NCBI RefSeq assembly: GCF_023634765.1
Contig: NZ_JAMLFX010000007.1
Location: forward strand, 29,967 to 63,545
Source: Pseudomonas sp. AKS31
Lineage (GTDB): Bacteria > Pseudomonadota > Gammaproteobacteria > Pseudomonadales > Pseudomonadaceae
Length of the DNA stretch: 33,579 nt
Reading direction: 5' to 3'
In this document: positions 15,268 through 23,358 of the stretch, in pieces
Position numbering within the stretch: the first letter of the stretch is position 1
Layout of the letters: the number at the start of each line of letters is the position of its first letter
Made by a program: the position numbers and the translations under genes
The notes under the pieces: generated by a model
The model's database searches: none
The model's input: the letters and a program-made list of their open reading frames with translations, nothing else
What the model was told of the DNA's origin: nothing

Positions 15268-17631
15268 GTGGTGGATTTACCGCAGGGCTTCGTCCTGACC
15301 CGACATTGGCGCGATACCGCTGCCGGCACCGAAGTCGAGTTCTGGCTGGCGACCGACGCCGGGCCGCGCCGTGTGCGTCTGCCGCATCAGCCGTCGGTGG
15401 CATTTATCCCTGCTGAGCAGCGCGATGCGGCCGAACGCCTGCTGCATGACGAAAAGAACGTAGAACTGCGCCCGCTGGCGCTGCAGGATTTCGAGCATCG
15501 CCCGGTGCTCGGTCTGTATTGCCAGCAACACGGCCAGTTGATGCGTCTGGAAACCGCGCTCAACCGCAACGGGGTCGACGTCTTCGAAGCCGACGTGCGC
15601 CCGCCGGAACGCTATCTGATGGAGCGTTTCATCACCGCGCCGGTGCGGTTCAGCGGCACGTCCGATACTGACGGCGTGTTGCTTAACGCCCACCTCAAAC
15701 CTGACCCGAATTACCGACCCAAACTGCGGCTGGTCTCGCTGGACATCGAAACCACCGAAACCGGCGAGTTGTACTCCATCGCCCTCGAAGGCTGCGGCCA
15801 GCGTCAGGTGTACATGCTCGGTGCGCCCAACGGTGACGACAGCATCGTCGACTTCGACCTTGAATATTGCGACTCACGCACCATCATTCTGAAGAAACTC
15901 AACGACTGGTTCGCCCGCCACGACCCTGACGCGATCATCGGCTGGAACGTCGTGCAGTTCGATTTGCGCATCCTCCACGACCACGCGCGGCGTCTCGGTG
16001 TGCCGCTGAAGCTCGGCCGTGGCGGCGAAGAGATGCAATGGCGCGAACACGGCAGCCGCAATCACTACTTCGCCTCGGCGGCGGGGCGGCTGATCATCGA
16101 TGGCATCGAATCGCTGCGTTCGGCGACCTGGAGCTTTCCGTCGTTCAGTCTGGAGAACGTCGCCCAGACGTTGCTCGGCGAAGGCAAGTCCATCGACAAC
16201 CCGTACCAGCGCATGGACGAAATCAACCGTATGTTCGCCGAGGACAAACCGGCGCTGGCCAAGTACAACCTCAAGGACTGCGAGCTGGTCACGCGGATCT
16301 TCGCCAAGACCGAGTTGCTGACCTTTTTACTCGAACGCGCCAGTGTCACCGGACTGCCGGCGGACAGAAGCGGCGGCTCGGTGGCGGCGTTCACGCATTT
16401 GTACATGCCATTGATGCACCGCCAGGGTTTCGTTGCGCCGAACCTCGGTACCAACCCGCCACAAGCCAGCCCCGGCGGGTTTGTCATGGACTCGCAACCG
16501 GGGCTTTACGAGTCGGTGCTGGTGCTCGATTACAAGAGTCTGTATCCGTCGATCATCCGCACGTTTCTGATCGATCCCGTGGGGCTGATCGAAGGTTTGC
16601 AGCACCCGGACGATGCCGATTCGGTGCCGGGTTTCCGAGGAGCGCGGTTCTCGCGCACCCGGCATTGCCTGCCGTCGATCGTCGCGCGGGTGGCCGAGGG
16701 CCGCGAGACCGCCAAGCGTGAGCACAACGCGCCGTTGTCGCAGGCACTGAAAATCATCATGAACGCCTTCTACGGTGTGCTCGGCTCCAGCGGTTGCCGC
16801 TTCTTCGATACGCGGCTGGCCTCATCGATTACCCTGCGCGGTCACGAGATCATGTTGCGCACGCGCAAGCTGATCGAAGAACAGGGCCACGCGGTGATCT
16901 ACGGCGACACCGACTCGACCTTCGTCTGGCTGCGTCGTCCGCACGGGCAGGAAGAGGCGGCGAACATCGGTCATGCGCTGGTCAAGCACGTCAACGATTG
17001 GTGGCGCGCGCATGTGCGGGACGAATATGGCCTGGAAAGCGCCCTCGAGCTGCAATTTGAGATTCACTACAAACGCTTTCTGATGCCGACCATTCGTGGC
17101 GCGGAGGAGGGCAGCAAGAAGCGCTACGCCGGCCTCGTCACCCGTGCCGATGGCAACGATGAAATGGTCTACAAAGGCCTGGAAACCGTGCGCACCGACT
17201 GGTCGCTATTGGCCCGGCAATTTCAGCAGGAACTCTACGAGCGGATTTTCCAGCGCAAGCCCTATCAGGATTACGTGCGCGACTACGTGCGCAAAACCCT
17301 CGCCGGCGAATTCGACGATCGCCTGGTCTACCGCAAGCGCCTGCGCCGCACCCTCGACGATTACGAACGCAACGTCCCGCCGCACGTGCGTGCGGCGCGT
17401 TTGGCCGACGATTACAACGCGCAACACGGGCGCCCCCGCCAATACCAGAACGGTGGCTGGATCAGCTACGTCATCACCCTGGCCGGTCCCGAACCGCTGG
17501 AAGTGCGCCGCGCCGCCATCGACTACGACCACTACATCACCCGGCAACTGCAACCGGTGGCGGATGCGATTCTGCCGTTTGTCGACGACGATTTCTCAAC
17601 CCTGATCGGTGGGCAACTGGGACTGTTTTGA
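15268..17631 (+). CDS. polB: DNA polymerase II (family B)
   Basis: Replication-restart and translesion polymerase with proofreading, 787 residues, the usual size. The 3'-5' exonuclease domain shows the Exo I motif VSLDIETTE (D159, E161) and later NVVQFDLRILHDHA (Exo II) and KYNLKDCELV (Exo III region). The polymerase domain has motif A DYKSLYPSII (D421), motif B KIIMNAFYGVLG and the catalytic YGDTDS (D547, D549), so all key residues are present. The start is a GTG at 15268 or 15271 preceded by TGAGG; an upstream ATG-equivalent frame is not PolB-like. I see no LexA box in the 60 bp upstream, so SOS control is not evident here. Its last 36 bp overlap the convergent DUF1810 gene. Confidence 0.94.
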   Translation: MVDLPQGFVLTRHWRDTAAGTEVEFWLATDAGPRRVRLPHQPSVAFIPAEQRDAAERLLHDEKNVELRPLALQDFEHRPVLGLYCQQHGQLMRLETALNRNGVDVFEADVRPPERYLMERFITAPVRFSGTSDTDGVLLNAHLKPDPNYRPKLRLVSLDIETTETGELYSIALEGCGQRQVYMLGAPNGDDSIVDFDLEYCDSRTIILKKLNDWFARHDPDAIIGWNVVQFDLRILHDHARRLGVPLKLGRGGEEMQWREHGSRNHYFASAAGRLIIDGIESLRSATWSFPSFSLENVAQTLLGEGKSIDNPYQRMDEINRMFAEDKPALAKYNLKDCELVTRIFAKTELLTFLLERASVTGLPADRSGGSVAAFTHLYMPLMHRQGFVAPNLGTNPPQASPGGFVMDSQPGLYESVLVLDYKSLYPSIIRTFLIDPVGLIEGLQHPDDADSVPGFRGARFSRTRHCLPSIVARVAEGRETAKREHNAPLSQALKIIMNAFYGVLGSSGCRFFDTRLASSITLRGHEIMLRTRKLIEEQGHAVIYGDTDSTFVWLRRPHGQEEAANIGHALVKHVNDWWRAHVRDEYGLESALELQFEIHYKRFLMPTIRGAEEGSKKRYAGLVTRADGNDEMVYKGLETVRTDWSLLARQFQQELYERIFQRKPYQDYVRDYVRKTLAGEFDDRLVYRKRLRRTLDDYERNVPPHVRAARLADDYNAQHGRPRQYQNGGWISYVITLAGPEPLEVRRAAIDYDHYITRQLQPVADAILPFVDDDFSTLIGGQLGLF

Positions 17632-18066
17632 GTCGAGCAACTGCAACGTCCATTCATCGAGGATGCCGTGGAAGTAGCGCTCCAGCGCCTGATTGAACAC
17701 GCTGTCTGCAGCGGCAAACTGCGCGAACAGGGTCATCGAGGAATGAAATTTCAGGTCATCGGGATGGCCGAAAATCTCCGCAATCGAACGCTGGCGCACC
17801 TTCAACACTAACTGCGTGCACGTACGCAGGCGCGCGCCGAGCAGTTCGTGAGCCAGATACGCCCGGGCTTCCTCGGCCGAACCGATGGCGTAGCGCCGGG
17901 ACATTTCACTGCCGCCCAGACCGGCGAGCTGCGGAAACACAAACCACATCCAGTGGCTGCGTTTGCGGCCCTCATCGAGTTCGCGCTGTACGCGCTCGAA
18001 CACCGGATCCTGGGCCTGGATAAAACGTTGCAGGTTGAACGGGTCGTACTGATCAGTGCTTCTCAT
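17596..18066 (-). CDS. DUF1810 family protein
   Basis: 156 residues of the DUF1810 family, recognised by DPFNLQRFIQAQDPVFERVQRELDEG, the hallmark KRSHWMWFVFPQLAGLGGSEMS and the later AYLAHELLGARLRTCTQLVL and DDLKFHSSMTLFAQ. The function of the family is not established; it is a small soluble alpha-helical protein. The frame is open further upstream, but the ATG at 18066 has GAGGG at a suitable spacing and starts the homologous region. It follows the aldo/keto reductase by 25 bp on the same strand, a likely two-gene operon. Its 3' end (SQLPTDQG) is encoded on the strand opposite the last codons of polB. Confidence 0.88.
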   Translation of the reverse strand: MRSTDQYDPFNLQRFIQAQDPVFERVQRELDEGRKRSHWMWFVFPQLAGLGGSEMSRRYAIGSAEEARAYLAHELLGARLRTCTQLVLKVRQRSIAEIFGHPDDLKFHSSMTLFAQFAAADSVFNQALERYFHGILDEWTLQLLDSKQSQLPTDQG

Positions 18067-18091
18067 CGCGAAGCCCTCGCCAGTCGCTGGC

Positions 18092-18913
18092 TCAGACCAT
18101 GGCCAGCCGTTGCTTGCGTTGTGGCGCTTTAAACACCTGGTCCAGCGCCGCCAGATCCCCGGCCTCCAGTTGCAGTTGCGCGGCGTGTGCATTGAGTTGC
18201 ACGTGTTCCGGTCGCACAGCCTTGGGAATCGCAATCACACCATCCTGACGCAGAATCCACGCCAGCGAAACCTGTGCCGGGGTCACGCCATGACGAGCGG
18301 CAATGTCTTTCAACACCGGCTCGGCAAGCATCGCGCCGCCCTGGCCGATCGGACAGTAGGCCATCAGCGGCATGCGCTGATGTTGGCACCACGGCAGCAG
18401 ATCAAATTCGATGCCGCGTTCTTCAAGGTTGTAGAGCACCTGATTGGTGGCACAGGCCGAACTCGACAGTTCTTCAAGATCGTCGACATCGAAATTCGAC
18501 ACGCCCCAACGGCCGATCTTGCCGTCCTCGCGCAGGCGTTCGAAGGCTTCGACGGTTTCCTCCAGCAGATACTGGCCGCGCCAGTGCAACAGATAGAGGT
18601 CGATGTAATCGGTGCCGAGCCGCCGCAGACTGCGCTCGCAAGCTTGCGGGATGCCCTTGCGGCTGGCGTTGTGCGGGTAGACCTTGCTCACCAGAAACAC
18701 CTGATCGCGCAGGCCGGCGATGGCCTCGCCGACCACGGTTTCGGCACCGCCCTCGGCGTACATTTCGGCGCTGTCGATTAGGGTCATGCCCAGCTCGATA
18801 CCCGTGCGCAGCGCCGCCACTTCACGCTTGTGCGCCGAGCGATCTTCACCCATGCGCCAGGTGCCTTGGCCAATGATCGGAACCTGAACGCCGGCCAGTT
18901 CGAGGGTACGCAT
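18092..18913 (-). CDS. Aldo/keto reductase
   Basis: NAD(P)H-dependent carbonyl reductase of the AKR superfamily, 273 residues, slightly short but complete. The catalytic tetrad is visible: D47 and Y52 in LIDSAEMYAEGGAE, K77 in FLVSKVYPHNAS and H110 in IDLYLLHW. The cofactor end shows AWILRQDGVIAIPKAVRPEHVQLN. The conserved GRWGVSNFDVDDLEEL block is in the middle. No signal peptide is present. A clean GGAGG lies before the ATG at 18913. It is followed at 25 bp by the DUF1810 gene. Physiological substrate unknown; the YeaE/DkgA-like general class is the closest description I can give. Confidence 0.92.
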   Translation of the reverse strand: MRTLELAGVQVPIIGQGTWRMGEDRSAHKREVAALRTGIELGMTLIDSAEMYAEGGAETVVGEAIAGLRDQVFLVSKVYPHNASRKGIPQACERSLRRLGTDYIDLYLLHWRGQYLLEETVEAFERLREDGKIGRWGVSNFDVDDLEELSSSACATNQVLYNLEERGIEFDLLPWCQHQRMPLMAYCPIGQGGAMLAEPVLKDIAARHGVTPAQVSLAWILRQDGVIAIPKAVRPEHVQLNAHAAQLQLEAGDLAALDQVFKAPQRKQRLAMV

Positions 18914-18986
18914 GCAAACCTCCTTGCTGAATGTGTCGATACCTTTTAGTGGGCAGCAGGATAGCGCAGGGGTTCAATAAGCAAAG

Positions 18987-19066
18987 AGATCGCGGCCTTC
19001 GGCAGCGCTTTCCTTATGGGTACCGGTTTCCCATGCAGGAGCTGCCGAAGGCTGCGATCTTTTGAT
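18987..19066. repeat. REP pair, family B, inside-out orientation
   Basis: One arm, AGATCGCGGCCTTCGGCAGC (18987-19006), and its inverse within 19037-19066 (GCTGCCGAAGGCTGCGATCT at 19041-19060) differ by one base. Here the GATC ends point outwards, opposite to the copies at 11561 and 32367, where the GGAGC ends point outwards. Confidence 0.8.
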
Positions 19067-19098
19067 CTGGCGCTCTTCTTTATCCATCCACGTACAAG

Positions 19099-19221
19099 TG
19101 CGCAAGAAGTTGCGCAGTGCCTCGCCTGTTTTGACCCGGATAAGTCTCTACAGGCCGCGTAGCTCGTGGCCTCCAGCCAGGTGCGCAACTTCTTGCACAC
19201 CACTGCGCAAAAAGTTGCGCA
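19099..19221. promoter_or_regulatory. Three TGCGCAA-N4-TTGCGCA dyads
   Basis: Copies lie at 19099-19116 (spacer GAAG, perfect), 19182-19199 (spacer CTTC, right arm TTGCACA) and 19204-19221 (spacer AAAG, perfect). The last two are centred exactly 22 bp apart, two helical turns, which would place two bound dimers on one DNA face. They sit about 85-210 bp upstream of the sigma-54-like promoter of hcp, the normal range for an enhancer-binding activator. Alternatively they may be repressor sites or another repeat family. No known consensus was recognised. Confidence 0.5.
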
Positions 19222-19307
19222 CTTTCCCTTGTTTTTCATTGGCTTAATCACAGGAAAAGATCAGTCGATGAGCTCAAGGCATTGATCCGTATGGGCTACA
19301 TAAAAGC

Positions 19308-19323
19308 TGGCACGAAGTTTGAT
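19308..19323 (+). promoter_or_regulatory. Sigma-54-like promoter of hcp
   Basis: CTGGCACG-AAGT-TTGAT matches the RpoN consensus TGGCACG-N4-TTGCW, with the -24 box perfect and one change (C to A) in the -12 box. Transcription would start near 19333, about 60 bp before the hcp ATG. Sigma-54 control of hcp operons is known in several T6SS-bearing bacteria. Confidence 0.5.
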
Positions 19324-19391
19324 GGCGCATGGCCATCCTTTCAGGCAATGGTGCCTGTGAGGTATGTCTTTTCAAGCAAGGAGAGCACCCC

Positions 19392-19907
19392 ATGGCAACA
19401 CCAGCGTACATGTCGGTTACCGGCGAAAAACAAGGCCTGATCACTGCAGGCGCATTCACCGCTGACTCCGTAGGCAACACCTACCAGGAAGGCCACGAAG
19501 ACCAGGTCATGGTTCAGGCTTTCACCCACGATGTGATCATCCCGCGTGACCCGCAATCCGGTCAGCCTACCGGTCAGCGCGTGCACAAGCCAGTGGTGAT
19601 CACCAAGGTCTACGACAAGGCTTCGCCTCTGCTGCAAGCTGCGCTGACTTCCGGCGAGCGCATGAGCGAAATCGTTATCCAGTGGTACCGCACTTCGGCG
19701 CAAGGCACCCAAGAGCACTACTACACCACCAAACTGGAAGACGCGATCATCGTCGCCATCAACAACAAAATGCACAACTGCCAGGATCCAGGCAACGCGC
19801 ATTTCACCCACCTGGAAGAAGTGCAGTTCACCTACCGCAAAATCACCTGGACCCACGAAGTATCCGGTACTTCGGGTTCCGATGACTGGCGTGCTCCAGT
19901 CGTTTAA
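19392..19907 (+). CDS. hcp: Hcp, type VI secretion tube protein
   Basis: 171-residue protein of the Hcp family, whose hexameric rings stack into the inner tube of the T6SS. MATPAYMSVTGEKQGLITAGAFTADSVG begins it, followed by EDQVMVQAFTHDVIIPRD, QRVHKPVVITKVYDKASPLL and the late HLEEVQFTYRKITWTHE. No C-terminal extension suggests a fused effector. The ATG at 19392 has AAGGAG upstream; an in-frame ATG 21 codons earlier lacks one. A CAGGCA-ATGG-TGCCTG hairpin (19342-19357) lies in the leader. A strong G+C hairpin follows the stop at about 19926-19955, without a T-run, so some read-through into vgrG is likely. No T6SS structural gene is in the window, so this hcp must serve an apparatus encoded elsewhere. 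Confidence 0.95.
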   Translation: MATPAYMSVTGEKQGLITAGAFTADSVGNTYQEGHEDQVMVQAFTHDVIIPRDPQSGQPTGQRVHKPVVITKVYDKASPLLQAALTSGERMSEIVIQWYRTSAQGTQEHYYTTKLEDAIIVAINNKMHNCQDPGNAHFTHLEEVQFTYRKITWTHEVSGTSGSDDWRAPVV

Positions 19908-20033
19908 TCGCGACTGATTGTTGTACCCCCTCGGCCGGTTTCGCCGGTCGGGGCGGATTCACTTCTAAAGAAATTTCGCCAATAGCCCCACAGCGGGCTG
20001 TTGCGCGTCGCAGCACTGCGCGAGGAACAAGGG

Positions 20034-22940
20034 ATGTTCTCACCGGCCAACCAGCCTCATTTCAATCTGACCGTCGATGGCATCGACAGCGATTTCCAGG
20101 TGCTGTCCTTCACCGGTCGCGAGGCCCTCAACACGCCGTTCGAATTCGAACTGGAACTGGTCAGTGAGAAGTCCTCGATCAACCTCGAAAGCCTGCTGCA
20201 CAAACTCGCGTTCCTGCAGCTGTCGCCCAGCGGCACGGGGATTCACGGGCTGGTCTACAGCATCGCCCAGGGCGAGGCGGGCAAGCGCCTGACCCGTTAC
20301 AAGATCTCCCTGCGCCCGCAACTGGCGTACCTCGCGCATCGGGTCAACCAGCGCATCTTCCAGCAGATGACTGTGCAGCAGATCATCAGCCAGGTGCTGG
20401 AAGAACACGGCATCCTCGCCAGCGATTACCACTTCCAGCTCAGCGCGATTTACCCCGAGCGTATTTACTGCGTGCAGTACGACGAGTCGGATCTGGATTT
20501 CATCCAGCGCCTGTGTGAAGAGGAGGGCATTCACTACCACTTCCAGCACACGTCCAGCGGCCACAAACTGACCTTCGGCGATGACCAGACGGTGTTCCCG
20601 AAACTCGCGCCGGTGGCCTATCAGCAGGACTCCGGACTGGTTGCCGACAAACCGGTGGTCAAGCGTTTCGGCCTGCGTCTGGCCACGCGCACCAGCCGCA
20701 CCACGCGCCGCGATTACGACTTCGTCAAACCGAAGATCGAACTGGAAAGCGACGCCAAGAGTTCGGCTCAGCCAGACCTTGAAGACTACGATTACCCGGG
20801 CCGTTTCGTCGATCGCGAGCGTGGCAAGCATCTGGCCAATCGCGCACTGGAACGTCATCGCAGCGACTATCGTCTGGCCGAGGGCAACAGCGATCAGCCG
20901 ATTCTGGTCAGCGGGCATTTCCTCGCCCTGACCGACCACGCCAATCCGACCTGGAATGACCTCTGGCTGCTCACCGAAATCTTCCACGAAGGCAAGCAGC
21001 CGCAAGTGCTCGAAGAGTCGGTGACCAGCGACACCACCGACCTCAAGGACGATTTCCACCAAGGCTACCGCAACCGCTTCAGCGCGATCCCGTGGGACGT
21101 GCCGTACCGTCCGCCGCTCGATCACCCGAAACCAAAAGTTCTCGGCACCCAGAGCGCGGTGGTCTGCGGCCCTGAAGGCGAAGAGATCTACTGCGACCAA
21201 TACGGCCGGGTGAAGGTGCAGTTCTTCTGGGACCGCGAAGGCAAGCACGACGACATGACCAGTTGCTGGATGCGTGTCGCGTCGAGCTGGGCCGCAGAAA
21301 CCTTTGGTTCGATCAACATTCCGCGGGTCGGCATGGAGGTGCTGATCACCTTCCTTGAGGGCGACCCCGATCAACCACTGATCACCGGTTGCCTGTACCA
21401 CGGCGCGAATCTGCCGCCGTACAAACTGCCGGATTTCAAGACCCTGGCCACGGTCAAGAGCAAGGAATACAAGGGCAGTCGCGCCAACGAACTGCGCATC
21501 GACGACACCACCAGCGAGATCAGCATCGCGCTGCGCAGTGACCACGGTGCGAGTGCGATCAACCTGGGTTACCTGACCCATCCGCGCCCGAGCGGTGGTC
21601 AGCCGCGTGGTGAAGGTTTTGAGTTGAGAACCGACCGCCACGGTGCGGTGCGTGCGGCCGCTGGTCTGCTGATCACCACTGAGCCACGTCCGAACGAGTC
21701 GAAACATCACAAGGATTTGCCGGAAACTGCCGAACGCCTCGCCACCGCGAGCGATCAGCAGGACGGTTTTGCGGTGCAGGCCAAAGAGTTGCAAGCCCAG
21801 GAAGCCGGCGATCAGGACGACGTGGCCAAGGCGCTGCACGCTCAGCATCAAGGCGTGCTCGGCAGTGGCCCGGCGAACATGACCGCCAATGAGTTCCCGG
21901 AATTCACTGAACCGCATTTGGTACTGGCCAGCCCGGCCGGCATCGCCCTGACCACACCGCGCTCCAGCCACATCGCTACCGGCGAACACCTGGCGCTGAG
22001 CAGCACCGGCCACACCAGCCTCTCCATCGGCAAACGCCTGCTGGCCAGCGCCAGTCGCGGCATGCGCCTGTTCGTGCAGAGCATGGGCTGGCGGCTGGTC
22101 GCAGCGTCCGGCGACATCGACGTACGAGCGCTGAAGGACAGCATCAACCTGCTGGCCAAACTCAACATCACCGCCAACGCCGACCGCATCACCATCACCG
22201 CCAAGACCGAACTGGTGATCCAGGGCGGCGGCAGCGCCACCACCTACAACGCCGGCGGCATCACCCACGCCACCAGCGGCCCGTACACCGCGCACGCGGC
22301 GAACTTCGCCTACACCGGGGCGAAAAGTCTCGCCGGGGTTTTCCCGGAGCCACCGAAACCGGGCAAGGGCAATCTGGAACTGTTCAACCAGTACGCCGGG
22401 CGACAAGGCATCAAGGACGGCGATTACGAAGTCATCGATGCACTGGGCAAAAGCATCAAAGGCAAGCTCGACGGCAAGGGTTTCGCCAGCGTCGCCGGTG
22501 CCGCACCGGGACCGGCGCGTGTGCTGTTCGGCAAGGATCCGGCGGACACCTGGAGCGATGGTAGTTACATCGGCAAGCCGGAATGGCCATTGAATCCGCC
22601 GGGGCCGGAAGACGTGCCGAGTCAGGTGCAGGCGATGGTCGCGCAGGTGTTGCCGAGCAAGAGCTGGGAGATGTTGGAGAAGGGCAAGGACATGGCGCAA
22701 ACAGGGATGAGTGCGATGCAGACGGCGCAAGGTGCGATGCAAACGGCGCAGCAAGTGAAAGGTGTGGTGCAGGGCGGGGTGGCGGGGTTGCCGAAGCTGG
22801 CGAGTGCGGCGTTGCCGAGTGCGTCCGGGATTCTAGGGGCGGCGAGCAAGGCGGGCAACTTGCCGAGCCTGCCTGCACCGAGTCTGCCAAAACCTTCCTT
22901 GAAAACCCCGGGCCTGTTGGCGGGTGAGATGCTGTCATGA
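20034..22940 (+). CDS. vgrG: VgrG spike protein with extended C-terminus
   Basis: 968-residue T6SS spike protein. The gp27-like part starts at FNLTVDGIDSDFQVLSFTGREALNTPFEF. The gp5-like OB-fold lies at about 375-465 (EIYCDQYGRVKVQFFWDREG, WAAETFGSINIPRVGMEVLI, GDPDQPLITGCLYHG). A DUF2345 needle follows at about 620-765, with repeated strands such as ATGEHLALSSTG. Then comes a short beta domain of transthyretin-like appearance (about 778-840, GDYEVIDALGKSIKGKLDGKGFASV) and a 120-residue Ala/Gln/Met-rich tail. Such appendages often recruit the cognate effector. No enzymatic motif is seen in the tail. ATG at 20034 follows GAGGAACAAGGG; an upstream TTG is not needed. The stop overlaps a 13-codon frame resembling the rhs start. 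Confidence 0.94.
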   Translation: MFSPANQPHFNLTVDGIDSDFQVLSFTGREALNTPFEFELELVSEKSSINLESLLHKLAFLQLSPSGTGIHGLVYSIAQGEAGKRLTRYKISLRPQLAYLAHRVNQRIFQQMTVQQIISQVLEEHGILASDYHFQLSAIYPERIYCVQYDESDLDFIQRLCEEEGIHYHFQHTSSGHKLTFGDDQTVFPKLAPVAYQQDSGLVADKPVVKRFGLRLATRTSRTTRRDYDFVKPKIELESDAKSSAQPDLEDYDYPGRFVDRERGKHLANRALERHRSDYRLAEGNSDQPILVSGHFLALTDHANPTWNDLWLLTEIFHEGKQPQVLEESVTSDTTDLKDDFHQGYRNRFSAIPWDVPYRPPLDHPKPKVLGTQSAVVCGPEGEEIYCDQYGRVKVQFFWDREGKHDDMTSCWMRVASSWAAETFGSINIPRVGMEVLITFLEGDPDQPLITGCLYHGANLPPYKLPDFKTLATVKSKEYKGSRANELRIDDTTSEISIALRSDHGASAINLGYLTHPRPSGGQPRGEGFELRTDRHGAVRAAAGLLITTEPRPNESKHHKDLPETAERLATASDQQDGFAVQAKELQAQEAGDQDDVAKALHAQHQGVLGSGPANMTANEFPEFTEPHLVLASPAGIALTTPRSSHIATGEHLALSSTGHTSLSIGKRLLASASRGMRLFVQSMGWRLVAASGDIDVRALKDSINLLAKLNITANADRITITAKTELVIQGGGSATTYNAGGITHATSGPYTAHAANFAYTGAKSLAGVFPEPPKPGKGNLELFNQYAGRQGIKDGDYEVIDALGKSIKGKLDGKGFASVAGAAPGPARVLFGKDPADTWSDGSYIGKPEWPLNPPGPEDVPSQVQAMVAQVLPSKSWEMLEKGKDMAQTGMSAMQTAQGAMQTAQQVKGVVQGGVAGLPKLASAALPSASGILGAASKAGNLPSLPAPSLPKPSLKTPGLLAGEMLS

Positions 22941-22978
22941 CAACGGAAACGATTTCAGTCAAAGGAGTGACGCAATGA
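22937..22978 (+). pseudogene. Relic of an rhs start after vgrG
   Basis: A 13-codon frame, MTTETISVKGVTQ, overlaps the vgrG stop (ATGA) and ends overlapping the PAAR start (ATGA). Its first residues and DNA (ATGACA...GAAAC) match the true rhs start at 23355 (MTNETAV). It is probably the broken 5' end of an rhs gene left when the PAAR gene came in; it may now act only as a translational coupler. Confidence 0.5.
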
Positions 22979-23238
22979 AAGACGCTATTCGTTTGGGGGA
23001 CTCCACCACCCACGGTGGCAAGGTTCTCGAAGCCTTCTCTCAAACCGACCTCAATGGCAAGCCGATTGCCGGGGTCGGTCACAAGGTCAGTTGCCCGTTG
23101 TGCAAGGGGATTTTCCCGATTGCCGAGGGCAGCAGCACTTACTCCGTCGATGGCACACCTATTGCGCTCGACGGCATGAAAACCGCCTGCGGGGCCGCGC
23201 TGATTGCAAGTGGTCCCAAAGGGGCCGTAGTCAGCTGA
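22975..23238 (+). CDS. PAAR-domain spike-tip protein, copy 1
   Basis: 87 residues consisting of a single PAAR domain. The MKDAIRLGDSTTHGGKVLEAF start, the GHKVSCPLCKGIFPI centre and the VDGTPIALDGMKTACGAAL end are typical of the small stand-alone proteins that form the sharp tip on VgrG. Cysteines in CPLC and TACG and the histidine in THGG are candidate metal ligands. The start has AAAGGAGTG upstream. It sits between vgrG and rhs; because the Rhs protein has no PAAR domain of its own, this gene may supply the tip that connects the Rhs effector to VgrG. A second copy at 30322 differs in only two residues. Confidence 0.93.
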   Translation: MKDAIRLGDSTTHGGKVLEAFSQTDLNGKPIAGVGHKVSCPLCKGIFPIAEGSSTYSVDGTPIALDGMKTACGAALIASGPKGAVVS

Positions 23239-23324
23239 AGTTCGAGTCCGCGTTTTGATTCTGTACCTCCAAGAGGCAGGCCTCATACCTGTTTTTGAGA
23301 GGTGTTCAAAAATTGTGCATAAAG

Positions 23325-23358
23325 GCTGGGGCTGCTGGCCGGTGAGTTGCTGTCATGA
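23325..23358 (+). pseudogene. Relic of a vgrG end before rhs
   Basis: The bases before rhs read, in frame, GLLAGELLS-stop, nearly identical to the last residues of VgrG (GLLAGEMLS-stop), with the stop overlapping the rhs ATG as ATGA. The relic appears to be a second copy of the vgrG 3' end and provides the ribosome-binding site (GGTGAG) of rhs. Confidence 0.6.

Larger units (their letters stand above)
18914..19391. other. Long intergenic region upstream of hcp
   Basis: This 478-bp divergent gap holds a family-B REP pair (18987-19066), three copies of an 18-bp dyad (19099-19221) and a sigma-54-like promoter (19308-19323). Short open frames on both strands read through the repeats and have no family resemblance, so I call no gene. 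Confidence 0.6.

Noticed and set aside
15204..15268. LexA (SOS) box before polB
   Set aside because: No CTGT-N8-ACAG pattern is present in the gap, although polB is SOS-induced in E. coli.
18946..19251. A 101-codon minus-strand frame upstream of hcp
   Set aside because: It reads through the family-B REP pair and the triple dyads, which explains its repeated Cys-Ala-Thr pattern; no start signal or family.
19926..19955. Intrinsic terminator between hcp and vgrG
   Set aside because: The G+C hairpin is good but is followed by CGGATTCACTTC rather than a T-run, so full termination is not supported.
20040..22754. A 904-codon open frame on the minus strand opposite vgrG
   Set aside because: It is an antisense shadow of the high-G+C vgrG gene: no family resemblance, and the sense protein is unmistakable VgrG.
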